DNA from: Calliopum simillimum
Lineage: Eukaryota; Arthropoda; Insecta; Diptera; Lauxaniidae
Direction of reading: 5' to 3'
NCBI GenBank assembly: GCA_951812925.1
Contig: OX638370.1
Coordinates: 41,605,948 to 41,669,947 of the forward strand
DNA: 64,000 nt
This document shows positions 32,640-42,859 of the stretch, in pieces. The notes under the pieces are model-generated. The model was not told the DNA's origin. It ran no database searches and was given only the letters and a program-made list of their open reading frames with translations. Position 1 is the stretch's first letter. Every line of letters begins with the position of its first letter. The translations under genes were made by a program, and so were the position numbers.

Positions 32640-33901
32640 TTGAGTGTACAACTTAAAAACCGGAATATGACGGTGGATGTCCATACTAACAATATCGTGA
32701 AAGCTCGAACTTTATATATATGTCATTTTGAAGGTACATTTGACAGCTGTCAAAATCAGTCAACAAAACAATTTTATCTTGTGAGCATCATTATTATTTT
32801 TCACGATGAATAACTTCGAAAATTCGAGAAAAAGACAGCATTTGCGGGAGGTTCTGTTGGGACAATTTTTTGCAAAGAAAACTGCTGCGGAAAGTCATAG
32901 TTTGCTTGTAGAAGTTTATGAGGACTATGCTCCAGCTGAATCAAGCTGTCGTGAGTAATTTCGACGGTTTAAAAGTGGTGATTTTGATGTCGAAGGCAAA
33001 GAACGTCCTGGTCAGCCGAAAAAGTTCGAGGATGAAGAATTGGAGGCATTACTCGATCAAGATTCATGTCAAACGCAAGAAGAACTTGCCGAACCATTGG
33101 AAGTTGATCGAGCAACAATTTTCAGACGTTTGAAAGCCTTGGGAATTTTTCAAAAGATGGGAAATTGTGTGCCATACGAGTTGAAGCCAAGGGACGTCGA
33201 ACGCCGATTTTTGATTTCCACAATGCTGCTTGAACGCCACAAAAGGAAGGGTTTTTTGCATCGTTTTGTCACTGGCGATGAGAAGTGGATCCATTACGAT
33301 AATCCCAAGCGCAAAACAGCGTATGTCAAGCCGAAGCCAAATATTCACGCTTCGAAGGTAATGCTCTGTATTTGGTGGGACCAGCTAGGTGTGATCCATT
33401 ATGAGCTGTTGCCAGGTGGCCAAACCATTAATGCTCAACTCTATCTTCAACAATTGATCCGATTGAAGCAGAAAATCCAAGCAGAGCAGCCAACGTATGC
33501 GACCAGACACGAGTCAATCATTTTCCACCACGATAACGCTCGGCCACATATTGCTGCCCCAGTCAAAAATTATCTGAAAAACAACGGATGGGAAATTTTG
33601 CCTCACCCGCTTTATAGCCCAGACCTTGCACCATCAGACTACCGTTTGTTCCGATCGATGCAGAATGCCCTATCAGGAATACGCTTCACTTAAGTTCAAG
33701 ATATTGAAAATTGGCTCGATTCATTTTTGGCCGCCAAGCCGGCGAAATTTTTTTGGGATGGTATTCATAAATTGCCTGAAAGATGGGGAAATGTTGTAGC
33801 TTCTAATGGACAATACTTTGAATAAAATATATTGTAACATTTTTCCACAATAAAGCATCAAATTTCGCTAAAAAATTCCGGTTTTTAAGTTGTACACCCA
33901 A
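32640..33901 (+). mobile_element. Mariner element, full length, 1262 bp
   Basis: Terminal inverted repeats begin TTGAGTGTACAACTTAAAAA at 32640 and TTGGGTGTACAACTTAAAAA on the complement at 33901. TA lies outside both ends (32638-32639 and 33902-33903), the expected target duplication. One transposase frame fills the interior. Confidence 0.92.
32806..33825 (+). pseudogene. Mariner transposase with two in-frame stops
   Basis: From ATG 32806 to TAA 33825 the frame is 340 codons long without frameshift, the usual length for mariner. N-terminal helix-turn-helix regions include RQHLREVLLGQF and DRATIFRRLKALGI. The catalytic triad is intact: D in TGDEKWIHYDN, D in HHDNARPH and D in LAPSDYRLF, the last two separated by 34 residues (DD34D). 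TAA at 32956-32958 (codon 51, where CRE-W-FRRF is expected) and TAA at 33691-33693 (codon 296, where the sister copy has Ser) interrupt it. It is thus recently inactivated by point changes. It most resembles the mellifera/capitata group of mariners; the subfamily is from memory. Confidence 0.9.
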
Positions 33902-33903
33902 TA

Positions 33904-34873
33904 CAAATAACTTATCTTTTGAAGTCCGCACTCTCTGTACAGCACCATTAAGAAGAGTAAGTTCACAAAATTATAGTTTTGCTTAAAAGCAAAATTTTTA
34001 TTTATTTTTTTTTTTCTAGTAAATAAAAAGTAAAATTAGCGCAGCATAACAAAACGTTGAGAAATTTCATCTATGTCAAAACATGTGGAAGGAGTGGAAA
34101 ATGTCTCGAAACATTGAAAAAGTCGGAAAAAAAAAATTCTCAATTTTTTATACATTTTTCCCTATCTCTTTCCGGACCTGAATTATCCAGTATTAGTTAG
34201 CCAAGTCCTAAACTTAAAAATGAGATTTCTCAAAAATTTAAAACTAGCGTATACAGCAGAACAATATTCAGCCTACGAAATGTTGATGTGTAAAAAAAAA
34301 AAATTAAAAATTTTGGAAATTTTGAAAAAGTCGGAATACATTTAAATTTTCGTTGATACTCTAAAAGATCAAAAAATTTCGAAAATTTTAACAAAAGTAG
34401 AGGAAATCGTCACAAGTTGATAAAGTTGATAAATCGTTGCCTGAGTTCTTTTGCCCTAACTTTTTTCTTATTTGTTTAAGTTTTGTTGGTTCTTTTTTGA
34501 ACCAATTTTTTTCTCAAAATAAACCTTCATGCGTATAGGACAAAAATTATTTTAATTTGCCCGGAAGGATTGCGAGGACCTATTTTGATATGTTGTTTAG
34601 GGAAAAGTTCTCTATCCATTGGTATAGTTTTTTTGCATCTTTGAAATATCGGAAATATCAGTTCTATCTTGAACCTGGCCTATAGCAATATGAAATTGTA
34701 AAATACCATCGTAAGTTTATAGAAATTTAAAGAGTTCTCTTGAGACATGAAAAATGAGTTAAGAAACGAAAATCTTCATTTCTGACAAGGTTTTATTTGA
34801 AAATTGAAATCTTTACAAAAAAATTGTTTTATTTTTGTTGCTCCAATTTTTAATTAAAAATAAAGAAGCATTA
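33904..34873. other. Spacer between two inverted mariners
   Basis: AT-rich sequence without a recognisable gene or repeat. The two flanking mariners point in opposite directions, so this 970-bp spacer would form the loop of a large hairpin. Confidence 0.4.
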
Positions 34874-34875
34874 TA

Positions 34876-35690
34876 TTGAGTGTACAACTTAAAAACCGGA
34901 ATTTTTTAGCGAAATTTGCTGCTTTATTGTGGAAAAATGTTACAATATATTGTCCATTGGAAGCTACAACATTTTCCCATCTTTCAGGCAATTTATGAAT
35001 TCCATCCCAAAAAAATTGCGCCGGCTTGGCGGCCAAAAATGAATCTATCCAATTTCGGATGCCTTGCTCTGATGTGAAGCGTATTCCGGTGAGGGCGTTT
35101 TGCATCGAGCGAAATAAATGAAAGTCAGACGTAGCAAGATACGGACTATAAGGCGGGTGAGCCAAAACTTCCCATCCACTATTTTCCAAATAGTTTTTCA
35201 CGGGTCATGCAACATGCGGCCGAGCGTTTACATGATGAAAAATTATTGCTTCGTGTCTGGTCGCATTTTCCGGGCGTTTTTCGATGATGGCACGCTTCAA
35301 ACGTATTAATTGTGTTCAATAGAGGTCACCTGTGAGCATTACAGATCATTACCTTGGCACCATGGATATTTGCCTTTGGCTGGGAAGGTCCTGGTTGTCC
35401 TGGCTTCATATATGAATGTTTGCATTTCGGGTTGTCGTAATGGATCCATTTTCATCCCCAGTCACGATCCGATGCAAAAATGACTTTTAGCAGCAGTTTT
35501 CTTTGCAAAAAAATGACCTTCATCGTGAAAAATAATAATGATGCACACAAGATAAAATTGTTTTGTTGACTGATTTTGACAGCTGTCAAATGTACCTTCA
35601 AAATGACATATATATAAAGTTCGAGCTTTCACGATATTTGTTAGTACGGACTTCCACCGTCAAATTCCGGTTTTTAATTTGTACACCCAA
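34876..35690 (-). mobile_element. Mariner, internally deleted sister copy
   Basis: Same terminal repeats as the element at 32640, with TA at 34874-34875 and 35691-35692. On the minus strand it keeps the 5' leader, a start codon near 35524, a GDEKWIHYDN-like part and the C-terminal third (KNYLENSGWEVLAHPPYSPY, then SDFHLFRSMQNALTGIRFTS). About 450 bp covering the N-terminal DNA-binding region are deleted, and frames are broken. In the SPD...SDY region the first Asp is Tyr but the catalytic Asp is kept. It can only move with help from another copy. Confidence 0.88.
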
Positions 35691-35693
35691 TAC

Positions 35694-35885
35694 TTGAGTG
35701 GAATCCACAAGGTAGTAGAGCACGTGGTAGACCCAAAACCAACTGGAAGAGGTCGCTAGAAAAGGAAATCCAAGAATCGGGAAAGTCGTGGCAAGAGATT
35801 AAAGTCATCGCAAGGGATCGTGACAAATGGAGAGATTTCATATTGGCCCCATTGGTCTCCTAGGAGTTAAAGGAGAATACATGCA
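35694..35885 (+). mobile_element. RTE-type LINE, 3'-terminal fragment
   Basis: The plus strand encodes WNPQGSRARGRPKTNWKR, a long basic helix, GKSWQEIKVIARDRDKWRDF and a stop, the characteristic C-terminus of RTE-clade ORF2. It is followed by GGAGTTAAAGGAGAATACAT and a CATG repeat. The same terminus occurs at 52758-53100 (inverted), 49267-49318 and 61255-61995. The insertion abuts the right TA of the deleted mariner. Confidence 0.85.
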
Positions 35886-36715
35886 TGCATCCAAAAACAT
35901 AGCCATCGAAAAGTTGGCGTGTCTTGTATTAAATTATGCCAATTTTCAAGTATAAGGTATTAAGTTTCGTCACCAACCTACCAAACTTCCTCGAAATATC
36001 ATTTAAAGCTTGTGCGATATAACAGTGTATAACATAAGATAAAGTCGTTATCTTCAAAGAGGTAGAGATTGGCTAAATTCCCTTTCTAGAATGTTTAGAA
36101 CATGCATAAGCTTTGAATCCAATCCTAATTTGACTACTGATGCTTTATGCTGAACAGTGAAGTAGTGGCTACAGAATATATTTCAATAAAATGTGTGCAA
36201 TTTCATTAAAAAAAGTTATTGAGCAAAATCTTAAAAAAGTCAAATAAGCTGTTTTCAAAAAGTTGGCAGGTAATGTGGTGTATATGGTGGCGCAATGTGG
36301 TATTTATACTGATGAGTTCTTGTAAAGTGGGCGGGTAAGCATTTACATTGGTTCTCAAACTCATAGTTCTTATTAAAAAATAAACATCCATCAAATAATG
36401 TTAAGAATATCAAGAAATGTTCATATACCACATTAGCGAAGCCCGACTAGACCACACAGGCCAATTTCTAGAAATTACAAAATTGTAAAAATTAAATTGA
36501 AAACTTTGTGAATTTACATAGTTAAACACTTGCATCGCAATATTTTTCACTTACCTTAATTTAATATGAATTGAACTTCCCCAAAAAAGCAGTGATAAAA
36601 GCAGTGACGTTCACAGGTTCTTTCCCAAATCGGAGATATGCGACCATACCACATTGAAAAACTATACCACAATATCATCAGTTCCCCTATAGTTGCCGTA
36701 GTATTAGTAGGAATT
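35886..36715. other. Intergenic stretch, nothing identified
   Basis: No gene seen. TACCACATT-like words recur loosely (about 36297, 36426, 36650), which may be traces of an old repeat. Confidence 0.35.
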
Positions 36716-37345
36716 ACTTAGTATATTGAAGCACACGTAGCTCAATGCTGAATCAGTTGCCTGTGATTAGCGAAAGGGTGAGGGGCCACACAGACGAATA
36801 ACTGTTATTCGTAGGTGCGACCTAATTTTGAACCTGTTTTCGTATGCGGGGGGCAACAGAATAATAAGTAAAGCGGGAAAAAGTAAAAAGTTGAGTGAGG
36901 TAGACACACGTAGATCGGAGAACAAACCGTAGGGCAGTAAAGAGGACCACCACAGTAGACGTTAGTAGGCCGATGATGGATCAGTTGCTCATGGCTAATA
37001 TATAAGTGTTGAGAGCAGACTTGCGCTCAAACCCTATACTGAATCAGTTTGCCGTTAGTACACACTCTCTCTTTTCATTACAAAGAAGACTTACGTACAT
37101 AGAACAGTAGAATAAACGTAGGGTGATAAGGATAGCGTATCAGTTGCTCACGAGAGACAGACATAGCGCAGGAAAAAAAAAACTTAAAGAGGGGAAAAGA
37201 ACCACCGCACTAGAAGTGAGTAGCCCAATGGTGGATCAGTTGCTCATAGATTAAGTGGTGAGAACGGACTTACACGCAAACCCGATGATGGATCAGTTTG
37301 ACGTAGGTATGCTTTCTCTCTCAAAGATGAAGTAGACATACGAAG
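36716..37345. repeat. Degenerate tandem array with GGATCAGTTGCTCA motif
   Basis: The word TGGATCAGTTGCTCAT or close variants occurs at about 36742, 36974, 37050, 37136, 37217 and 37287. Two longer units, about 36945-37085 and 37190-37330, share AAGAGGACCACC-type starts, GATGGATCAGTTGCTCAT, GAGAGCAGACTT-type and CAGTTTG-type blocks in the same order, a period near 245 bp. Confidence 0.6.
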
Positions 37346-37615
37346 AAAAGCAAGAAAGCACATTGTTTTTAACAGAATGCATTCAGTCTGTGACATAGAT
37401 TCTTTTGGCTTCAAGGAGTACTCTACTACTACACGACACTAGAGGAGAGCGAGACGTTTTTTGTCCCGTATTTTTAATTATTTTTAAGCAAGAGAAAACT
37501 AAAGGCAATAATAAAATAAAGAATTAAAGCTCTAACCCGTGTCTTTAAATTTAAACTAAGAGGTCGTCCTTTTCCTTATTTGTAGCCGAACCCCTGGCCA
37601 CCGGTAGGACAGCAT
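37346..37615. other. Possible LTR R-U5-like tail
   Basis: AATAAAATAAAGAATTAAAG (37510-37530) is followed by a TTTTCCTTATTTGTAGCCGA stretch and ACCGGTAGGACA ending near 37612. This resembles the poly(A) and 3' edge of a retroviral-type LTR. No partner LTR, primer-binding site or gag/pol frames were seen, so the call is weak. Confidence 0.25.
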
Positions 37616-37880
37616 AATATGCTAAGAATCTTCCAAAGTAATGTTTGAATTTTTTCAGATATTTTAAGACATTTTATAATTTTTCAAAAATTGTTAAAAA
37701 AACTTTTAAAAGTTCCAAAAATCTGAAAAAATTCACACATATCCTCTAAGTGATCCTTAGCATTTTATGCCTTTAACACATTTTTTGTGAGACGCTTTGC
37801 TTTTGAGTAAAAACCGTTTTTCCGAGCGCATAAAAAAGTTGACATGTTCGAGTGGGAATATTTTGGTAAATTTTTAATCT
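37616..37880. repeat. Foldback family A fragment
   Basis: Contains CCTTAGCATTTTATGCC, TGAGACGCTTTGCTTTTGAG and TAAAAACCGTTTTTC, diverged from CTTAGAATCATCC/CATAAAATGCTTAG, AAGATGCTTTCCTCTTGAG and TAAAAAACGATTTTTGCC at 20505-20580. A reversed partial copy lies just left (37618-37740, around AAGAATCTTCC). Confidence 0.5.
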
Positions 37881-38425
37881 AAGGAATTTTTCAATAAAGC
37901 ATTTAAAAAGAAATTTTATATACGTTATTTTATATGTATTGAACTATGTTTGTTCGTTTATCTGGCCTAAGGAAAGTGATCAGCACAAGATTTTGAAATT
38001 TTTGCCTATTTTTGGGTTTCAACATTTTTAGCATAAGCAATTTTTTTTTTTTTGTCAAAATTTTTTAAATAAGTTATTTCGATGGGAAATTTAATTCCCT
38101 AAAAAAGTTTCCTAAACTGTAAAGGGTGCATTTCTAATCCCCCTCCCCCGTCCCATCCAATTTCCACTTTCTAATTTGAAGAGCACTCCCCGGTTTTTCT
38201 TCTTAAATGATCCATTCACCGATTTCTGTAATAAAAACCCGTAAATGTCTTATCACATAATCAATAGTCTATAATTCTGTGTGTGGCATAAAACAAGATC
38301 TTTATAAGTTATACGTCCATAATGGAGCAACCAATTGGAGTTTAATTATTTATTTAGCAAAATATTTAAATGGATACAAATATTTTGGAATGCAATTACA
38401 TTTTTCGCACATCATAAGATCACTT

Positions 38426-38733
38426 TTAAGTCTTACATGTGGCTTCACATTCTTCTTTTGAATCAAATCGATTTTTGTTTCCTCCACAGCCACCATATAT
38501 AAAGTAAACGCATTGGTTTTTAGCCTTTTTGTAGGAATAGCTACGCACATAGCCAGGACAAGTTCCTATTTCAGTATCTGGCAAGTTACATATTGCTGAA
38601 ATCAAGAGATTACATTGTCACTTATTATTTTCTATTTCTGCGATTTCTTCTAAAAATACTTACAATTTTTAGGGGCGGCAAAGACATATGAGAGAAAGCT
38701 CAAAGTAACAAAAAATGTTAAGAAAAATTTCAT
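38426..38733 (-). CDS. Secreted single Kunitz-domain protein (second paralogue)
   Basis: Two exons on the minus strand: exon 1 is 38733-38664, the 68-bp intron is 38663-38596 (GTAAGT donor, TTGATTTCAG acceptor), and exon 2 is 38595-38426. The product has 79 residues: a signal peptide (MKFFLTFF...YVFA) and a Kunitz domain with six cysteines in the pattern IC, GTC, NQC, GGCGGN, EC, TC. Intron position, signal peptide and flanks match the first paralogue, so the two arose by duplication. The residue after the second cysteine is Pro (GTCPGYV), where trypsin inhibitors have Lys or Arg. This predicts altered or lost protease inhibition and perhaps a binding role. The frame is intact with TATA, initiator and poly(A) signals, arguing for selection to keep it. 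Confidence 0.93.
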
Positions 38734-38767
38734 TTTTGAATATTAAGTCGGAAAGATAAGCTTTGCG

Positions 38768-38804
38768 AACTGACGTTAACTCAAGTTTTTCATTAACTTA
38801 TAAA
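38768..38804 (-). promoter_or_regulatory. Core promoter of the second Kunitz gene
   Basis: On the minus strand TTTATAAG (38804-38797) is followed about 30 bp later by TCAGTT (38773-38768). The start codon is 35 bp further on, as in the first paralogue. Confidence 0.75.
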
Positions 38805-39085
38805 CCTTTTCTAAGGTTATAGCTACGGTGACCGAATTGTGCGAGCAAAATTGAGGTATAATTCAACAAAATTTTTAATGAAAATTAATAAATAAATTCG
38901 ATATACCACATAAAAGAAAATCAAAGCCGCAATCTCAACTGCTATGCACTTGGATATGCGGAAAATCTGGTCGGCAATGCGATTTATTGGAGAAAAGTTC
39001 AAGCGAATTCAAATTTCAAAATTAAGAACAAAAACCGACAAATGTCGGAATACATGAAAAGATTTATACAACAGCGAAAAGATGT
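38805..39085 (-). repeat. 5' flank shared by the Kunitz paralogues (second copy)
   Basis: Contains AATTCGATATACCACATAAA, CACTTGGATATGCGGAAAAT, GGCAATGCGAT, GCGAATTCAAATTTC and CCGACAAATGTCGGAATACA, parallel to 24940-25150 and 14050-14260. Confidence 0.7.
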
Positions 39086-39179
39086 CGACTAGCGGCCAAA
39101 AAATATTTTGAAACAAAACCTGTTGTAATCAATTTATTCCAAAAAATATTTTATTAGTATATATTAGATAAGGTCTGAA

Positions 39180-39960
39180 TCCCGGCGGTGTCTCAAAAGT
39201 TAGAAGGACTCTTAAGAACAATATCCATTTAATATTTTCGTTCCGCAAAAACCAATGGAGCTCATTTGATTTTCCTGAAGGTCCATTTTGCGAAAAAAGA
39301 CGTGATTTTTGTTCTCAGCTTTTTCTCACAGAATGGATACGCAAATTTACCTTAAAAATAAAAACTATGTTCGAAAAGTGCTGAAAACCTCAAAATATGC
39401 GATGATCTACAGAAAAAGAGAACTCATCTTCCTCACTTCCAGGGTGTCCCTGGACAGGTAGAGTGTAAAACCAACCTCTATTATTATTTTTGTTTTTCAT
39501 AAATATTTTCCCCGAACATATTTTTGCCTTTTAGAAACGCTCCCTTGCAAAAAAGTAAGTTTTTATGAAATTGACTCCACCCTTCTCCAGGGCGCTTCAA
39601 GTGGGATGGCATGTGAGAACATCCTCCGTTATTTTTTCCCCTTAACATTTTCTTCAAACATATTTATCCTCTATCTTCACTCTTTAAAAGGGATCCCCTG
39701 CAAAATTAACTTTTTATGAAACTGACTCCTCCTATTTCTAGGAATGTCCCTGGTGAGGGTAAATTATATTATATAAATAATATATGGCCGACCTTCATTA
39801 TTATTGCTCCTCATAATTTTCCGCTTACCTTTAAGAGGGCACCAGAAACGAAAAGGAAAAACCACTTAAGTGGAGGGAGTCGATTTTATAAATTGTATGA
39901 AAATATTATTTTTGCGGCGGTGCCCCGCTAAGGAGTGTAAATATGGGGTAGGTACATTCC
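39180..39960. repeat. Degenerate tandem repeat, period about 130-160 bp
   Basis: Units share a CCAGGGTGTCCCTGG-like or TAGGAATGTCCCTGG block, a CTC(C/T)(A/G)TTATT(A/T)TTTT block, an AACATATTT block, and TTTTATGAAA(T/C)TGACTCC. They begin near 39430, 39585 and 39735. Diverged, no coding meaning; the 71-codon frame at 39716 is a shadow. Confidence 0.5.
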
Positions 39961-40195
39961 AGAAAAAATAATAGCCATAAAATAAATTTTAGAATAATAA
40001 GTGAATAATAAGTGAACCCTCTGCTTGACAATCGATAAAATTAACTATAATTAAAAGTTTTAGCTCTGATGTAAAATGTTGTCAAAGAAGACAAGTGCCC
40101 TTAACACATTATATTTATCTGGAAGTGATAAAAATACAAATAACACCGATCAACAAAATTCTACCTTTGGTTGCGCAACTGAAAACTAGTAAGGG

Positions 40196-41033
40196 TGGTA
40201 TCTTTGGCCTGGCTAAAAATTTAATACCATACACTGCATTTCAAGTATATTATTAAACACTTAGTTCATAAATACTATGCAATATTCTTGTACATACTCC
40301 TAGCAGATTATAAGAACAAATTGCTTGTATGGGAAGACCATGACCTCTGCTCCGAGTTGACTTAGATTTTTCGTAGAGCTTGCATATACTGGTTTGAGTG
40401 TTTGAGTGAAATTCGGTTAGGTTTTCTTGAAAAAATCTTTCAGTATAGCATTTTGAAACTTTCGCTTACATGGGAGGTGCCACGCCCCTAAATCTACTTC
40501 GCCTACTTTTTGCTCAGAGTTTGCAATTAATGTTCTTTGTGTTTGGGTGAAATTTGGTTGGATTATCTCAAAAAACACTCTCAGTATAACATTTTGAAAC
40601 TTTTGCTTATATGAGAGGTGCCATGCCCTCTAGTCCGAATTCGCCTAGTTTTTGTTCAGAGCTTGTACTTACTATCCGTAGTATTTATATGTATTTTTCT
40701 TCTATTATTGCAAATAATGCTCTTATTATTATAAATATATAGTTTTTTTATGGGTGGTAGGTGTGTCTTTTGACCGATTTCGCTAATTTTCAATCCCCCG
40801 TGCTAGCTTTTACGACGGAGGCAGAATACCAAATTTCATTGAATTATGTTGCTCAGTTTCCGATAAAATGTATTTCCAGGCAAACCCAGCCAGCCAGCCA
40901 GCCAGCCGGACAGACAGACATGGCTATAACGACGCTAATCAAGAATATATATACTTTTCCATGCCTGCCACGCCTCCTTCTCTGCGTTTCAAACGGAAGA
41001 ACCAAAGTGAATATACCCTAGGTGTAGGGTATA
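40196..41033 (-). mobile_element. DINE-1/INE-1-like element (Helitron/Helentron type), 838 bp
   Basis: On the minus strand it starts with a palindrome beginning TATACCCTACACC (41033), then GGAGGCGTGGCAGGCATG, AAGTATATATATTCTTGATT, a GCCATGTCTGTCTGTC stretch and a GGCT microsatellite. Two GGCGTGGCACC monomers follow near 40480 and 40620. The 3' end has a weak TTTGGCC-type hairpin and ACCCTTACTAG followed by T. This layout is that of Drosophila INE-1. No protein is encoded. Confidence 0.8.
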
Positions 41034-41089
41034 AAAACAATATATTCTGAAAATATGGCGAAAAATAAGTCATACGTGTCTTCCGGGTT

Positions 41090-41640
41090 TTTGGATCTGG
41101 TAGAATTCTTTTTAATCGGCCTTTGAAGTTTTTATTCATGTGTGGAGTCGACACACTTAATTTTACAATACTTACATCTGAGGTATATCACGTATTCCAA
41201 TATCTTATGCAAGATATTAAGAAGAATGCTTTTGTGGAAAACTTTAACCCTTTACATCCCACACAAATGGGTAATTTTTAACCATTTCTTAAAAAAGTAC
41301 AAAAGTGACCCCTAAAAGAATATAATGTATCAATATATCAATGTACCACAGAAATATTTGCTAAAAGATCTCACTAATAGTTGCCGAACACTAAGAAGTC
41401 GAAACTTCATCGCGAAAGCCAAAAAATCTTCAATATCAATAAAGACCTCACACATATGTTAATTTCATTTTTTTACGTATTATTCCTAAGTTTTATACAT
41501 TTTTTGACTTGAATTACCTCTAATAAAATTTTTCGTGGAATATTTTGTGTAATATTTCAACCCATAATAACCCATTTTTGGAAAAGACGGTCAAACTGTC
41601 ATTTTATGAAAAATCTCGGCTTGATGCTGTTTTTAATTTA
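41090..41640. repeat. Foldback family B, one arm
   Basis: Blocks AATCGGCCTTTGAAGTTTTT, ATCTTATGCAAGATATTAAG, AAAGTACAAAAGTGACCCCT, CCACAGAAATATTTGCTAAA and AACCCATAATAACCCA are in the same order as the left arm and inner part of the palindrome at 23127-23720. It lies in the intron just upstream of the exon at 41825. Confidence 0.65.
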
Positions 41641-41824
41641 ATAAGATCTCAAAAATCGGAATGAAGTATGCATTATCTCAATATTTTAACTTTTAGTTAA
41701 GGTATAGAAAAAAATAATATTTGGTACTTAACGTTATATATACACACAAAACTTAGAACTAAGTAATCCTTCAAATATTAAATTTTCTTATATGCTTCTT
41801 TCTTGCTTTCTGTTCTATTCACAG

Positions 41825-42661
41825 TGCTTCCCCACCGAAGATACATCATCTGAGGAGCACAAATCACCCTGTTGCCGCCTAAACTCCGACTGTGACATCA
41901 CCACACTACCGATGCCACCTGAACCGCCAACATCACGACCACCAACGCACTCCAACAGCGGTGGTGGCATTGTTGGTGGTTCTGTGCTCGGTATATGTGC
42001 GCGTGCTCGTGCTAACAGCCTAAGCCGTAGTGCCTCACAGCATATACGCGGTGCAAATGCCAGCAGCAGCAGTACTCATCAGCATCATGGACACAGTCAT
42101 CAACATCAACATCAGCAGCATCAACATCAACATGGTGGCGGCTATAGTACGGTCCGGCCAGATATTGAGGGACTCTCTGAAAAATATTGGGGTGAAATAC
42201 TTGAACGCACTGTTAGTTCAGGAAGCTTGCATGCATTGCAAAAAACATTTCCACATCATCATCATCATCTTCATTACCAGCATCATTATCCGCAATACGT
42301 TAGTAGTAGTAGTGGTGGCGGTGGTGGTGGTGCTGGTGCCACAACAACAACAATGACAACTTCATTTAGCAAAAACAGCGATCTCAATTCAACCATATCC
42401 GAGCATGCGGCCAGCGAGCATGATGGCAGTAGCAGCGTTGGTATTGCCGCCATCAGCAACGATCTCAATAAATTCTCCAATTCAGAGCCAAAATTGTGCG
42501 AACACTTCATCAACTATCATCATGATGCAAATTGTGCGAAAAATAAATGTGCACTTACTTGCGGCAGTAGTAGTGGTGGTGGCAGTGCTGGTGGCGCCAC
42601 TGCTGTGGAAACACATGCGGTAACTGATTCGAAAATCGGTCGCAATATACCAGATATATAG
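41825..42661 (+). CDS. Terminal exon of an unidentified host gene
   Basis: A pyrimidine-rich tract ending TTCACAG (to 41824) forms a strong splice acceptor. The open frame continues upstream to an ATG at 41792, but those codons are the acceptor tract, so that ATG is not a start. The exon encodes 278 residues to TAG at 42659-42661. The product begins CFPTEDTSSEEHKSPCCRLN, has Pro- and Ser-rich parts, ARARANSLSRSASQ, a His/Gln run (about residues 85-105), IEGLSEKYWGEILERTVSSG, a second His run, Gly, Thr and Ser runs, and CEHFINYHHDANCAKNKCAL. Codon usage is richer in G and C than the surroundings, and mixed use of synonymous codons in the runs indicates true protein. It is probably the cytoplasmic tail of a larger protein. 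I cannot name the gene. Confidence 0.8.
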   Translation, partial: CFPTEDTSSEEHKSPCCRLNSDCDITTLPMPPEPPTSRPPTHSNSGGGIVGGSVLGICARARANSLSRSASQHIRGANASSSSTHQHHGHSHQHQHQQHQHQHGGGYSTVRPDIEGLSEKYWGEILERTVSSGSLHALQKTFPHHHHHLHYQHHYPQYVSSSSGGGGGGAGATTTTMTTSFSKNSDLNSTISEHAASEHDGSSSVGIAAISNDLNKFSNSEPKLCEHFINYHHDANCAKNKCALTCGSSSGGGSAGGATAVETHAVTDSKIGRNIPDI

Positions 42662-42859
42662 TACGCAGAAGATGTGATTTTAGCAAATAACCAAATAAAA
42701 CGTTTTACCAACACTAAAATGCGCGATTATCGTAACAGTGTTGCCAGCGCTACGACATTTACCACCCATACTGCGGCAGCAGTAACAACAACACGTGCTG
42801 CTTGCCACAGTCCACCGCCAAATGTTGTTGCCATACCATTAGCCGAATACAGAAAGTAA
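42662..42859 (+). CDS. In-frame extension after the stop: readthrough candidate
   Basis: Directly after TAG the same frame stays open for 65 codons to TAA 42857-42859. It starts YAEDVILANNQIKRF and continues with MRDYRNSVASATTFTTHTAA, a Thr/Ala-rich part, CHSPPPNVVAIPLAEYRK. Composition (Ala, Thr, Pro, varied codons, raised GC) resembles the preceding exon and not the AT-rich non-coding DNA that follows. Stop-codon readthrough with C-terminal extensions is well documented in flies. Alternatives are a recent nonsense mutation or a chance open 3' UTR. An AATAAA at 42694-42699 lies inside the extension and could end some transcripts before it. Confidence 0.45.
   Translation, partial: YAEDVILANNQIKRFTNTKMRDYRNSVASATTFTTHTAAAVTTTRAACHSPPPNVVAIPLAEYRK

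Noticed and set aside
40860..40915. CRISPR-like array from regularly repeated CAGC units (also 47297-47372)
   Set aside because: These are tetranucleotide microsatellites in eukaryotic DNA, with no spacers.
40761..41050. Pro/Ala/Ser/Gln-rich small proteins at 40761-41050 and 47174-47562
   Set aside because: They read through the GGCT microsatellite and monomers of DINE-1-like elements.
41792..41824. ATG at 41792 as start of a 289-residue protein
   Set aside because: The codons from 41792 to 41824 are the pyrimidine tract and CAG of a splice acceptor; the coding part begins at 41825 as a downstream exon.
42030..42714. Alternative frames rich in His, Ile and Val over the host exon
   Set aside because: They are shadows of the true frame at 41825-42661, produced by trinucleotide-rich coding sequence.
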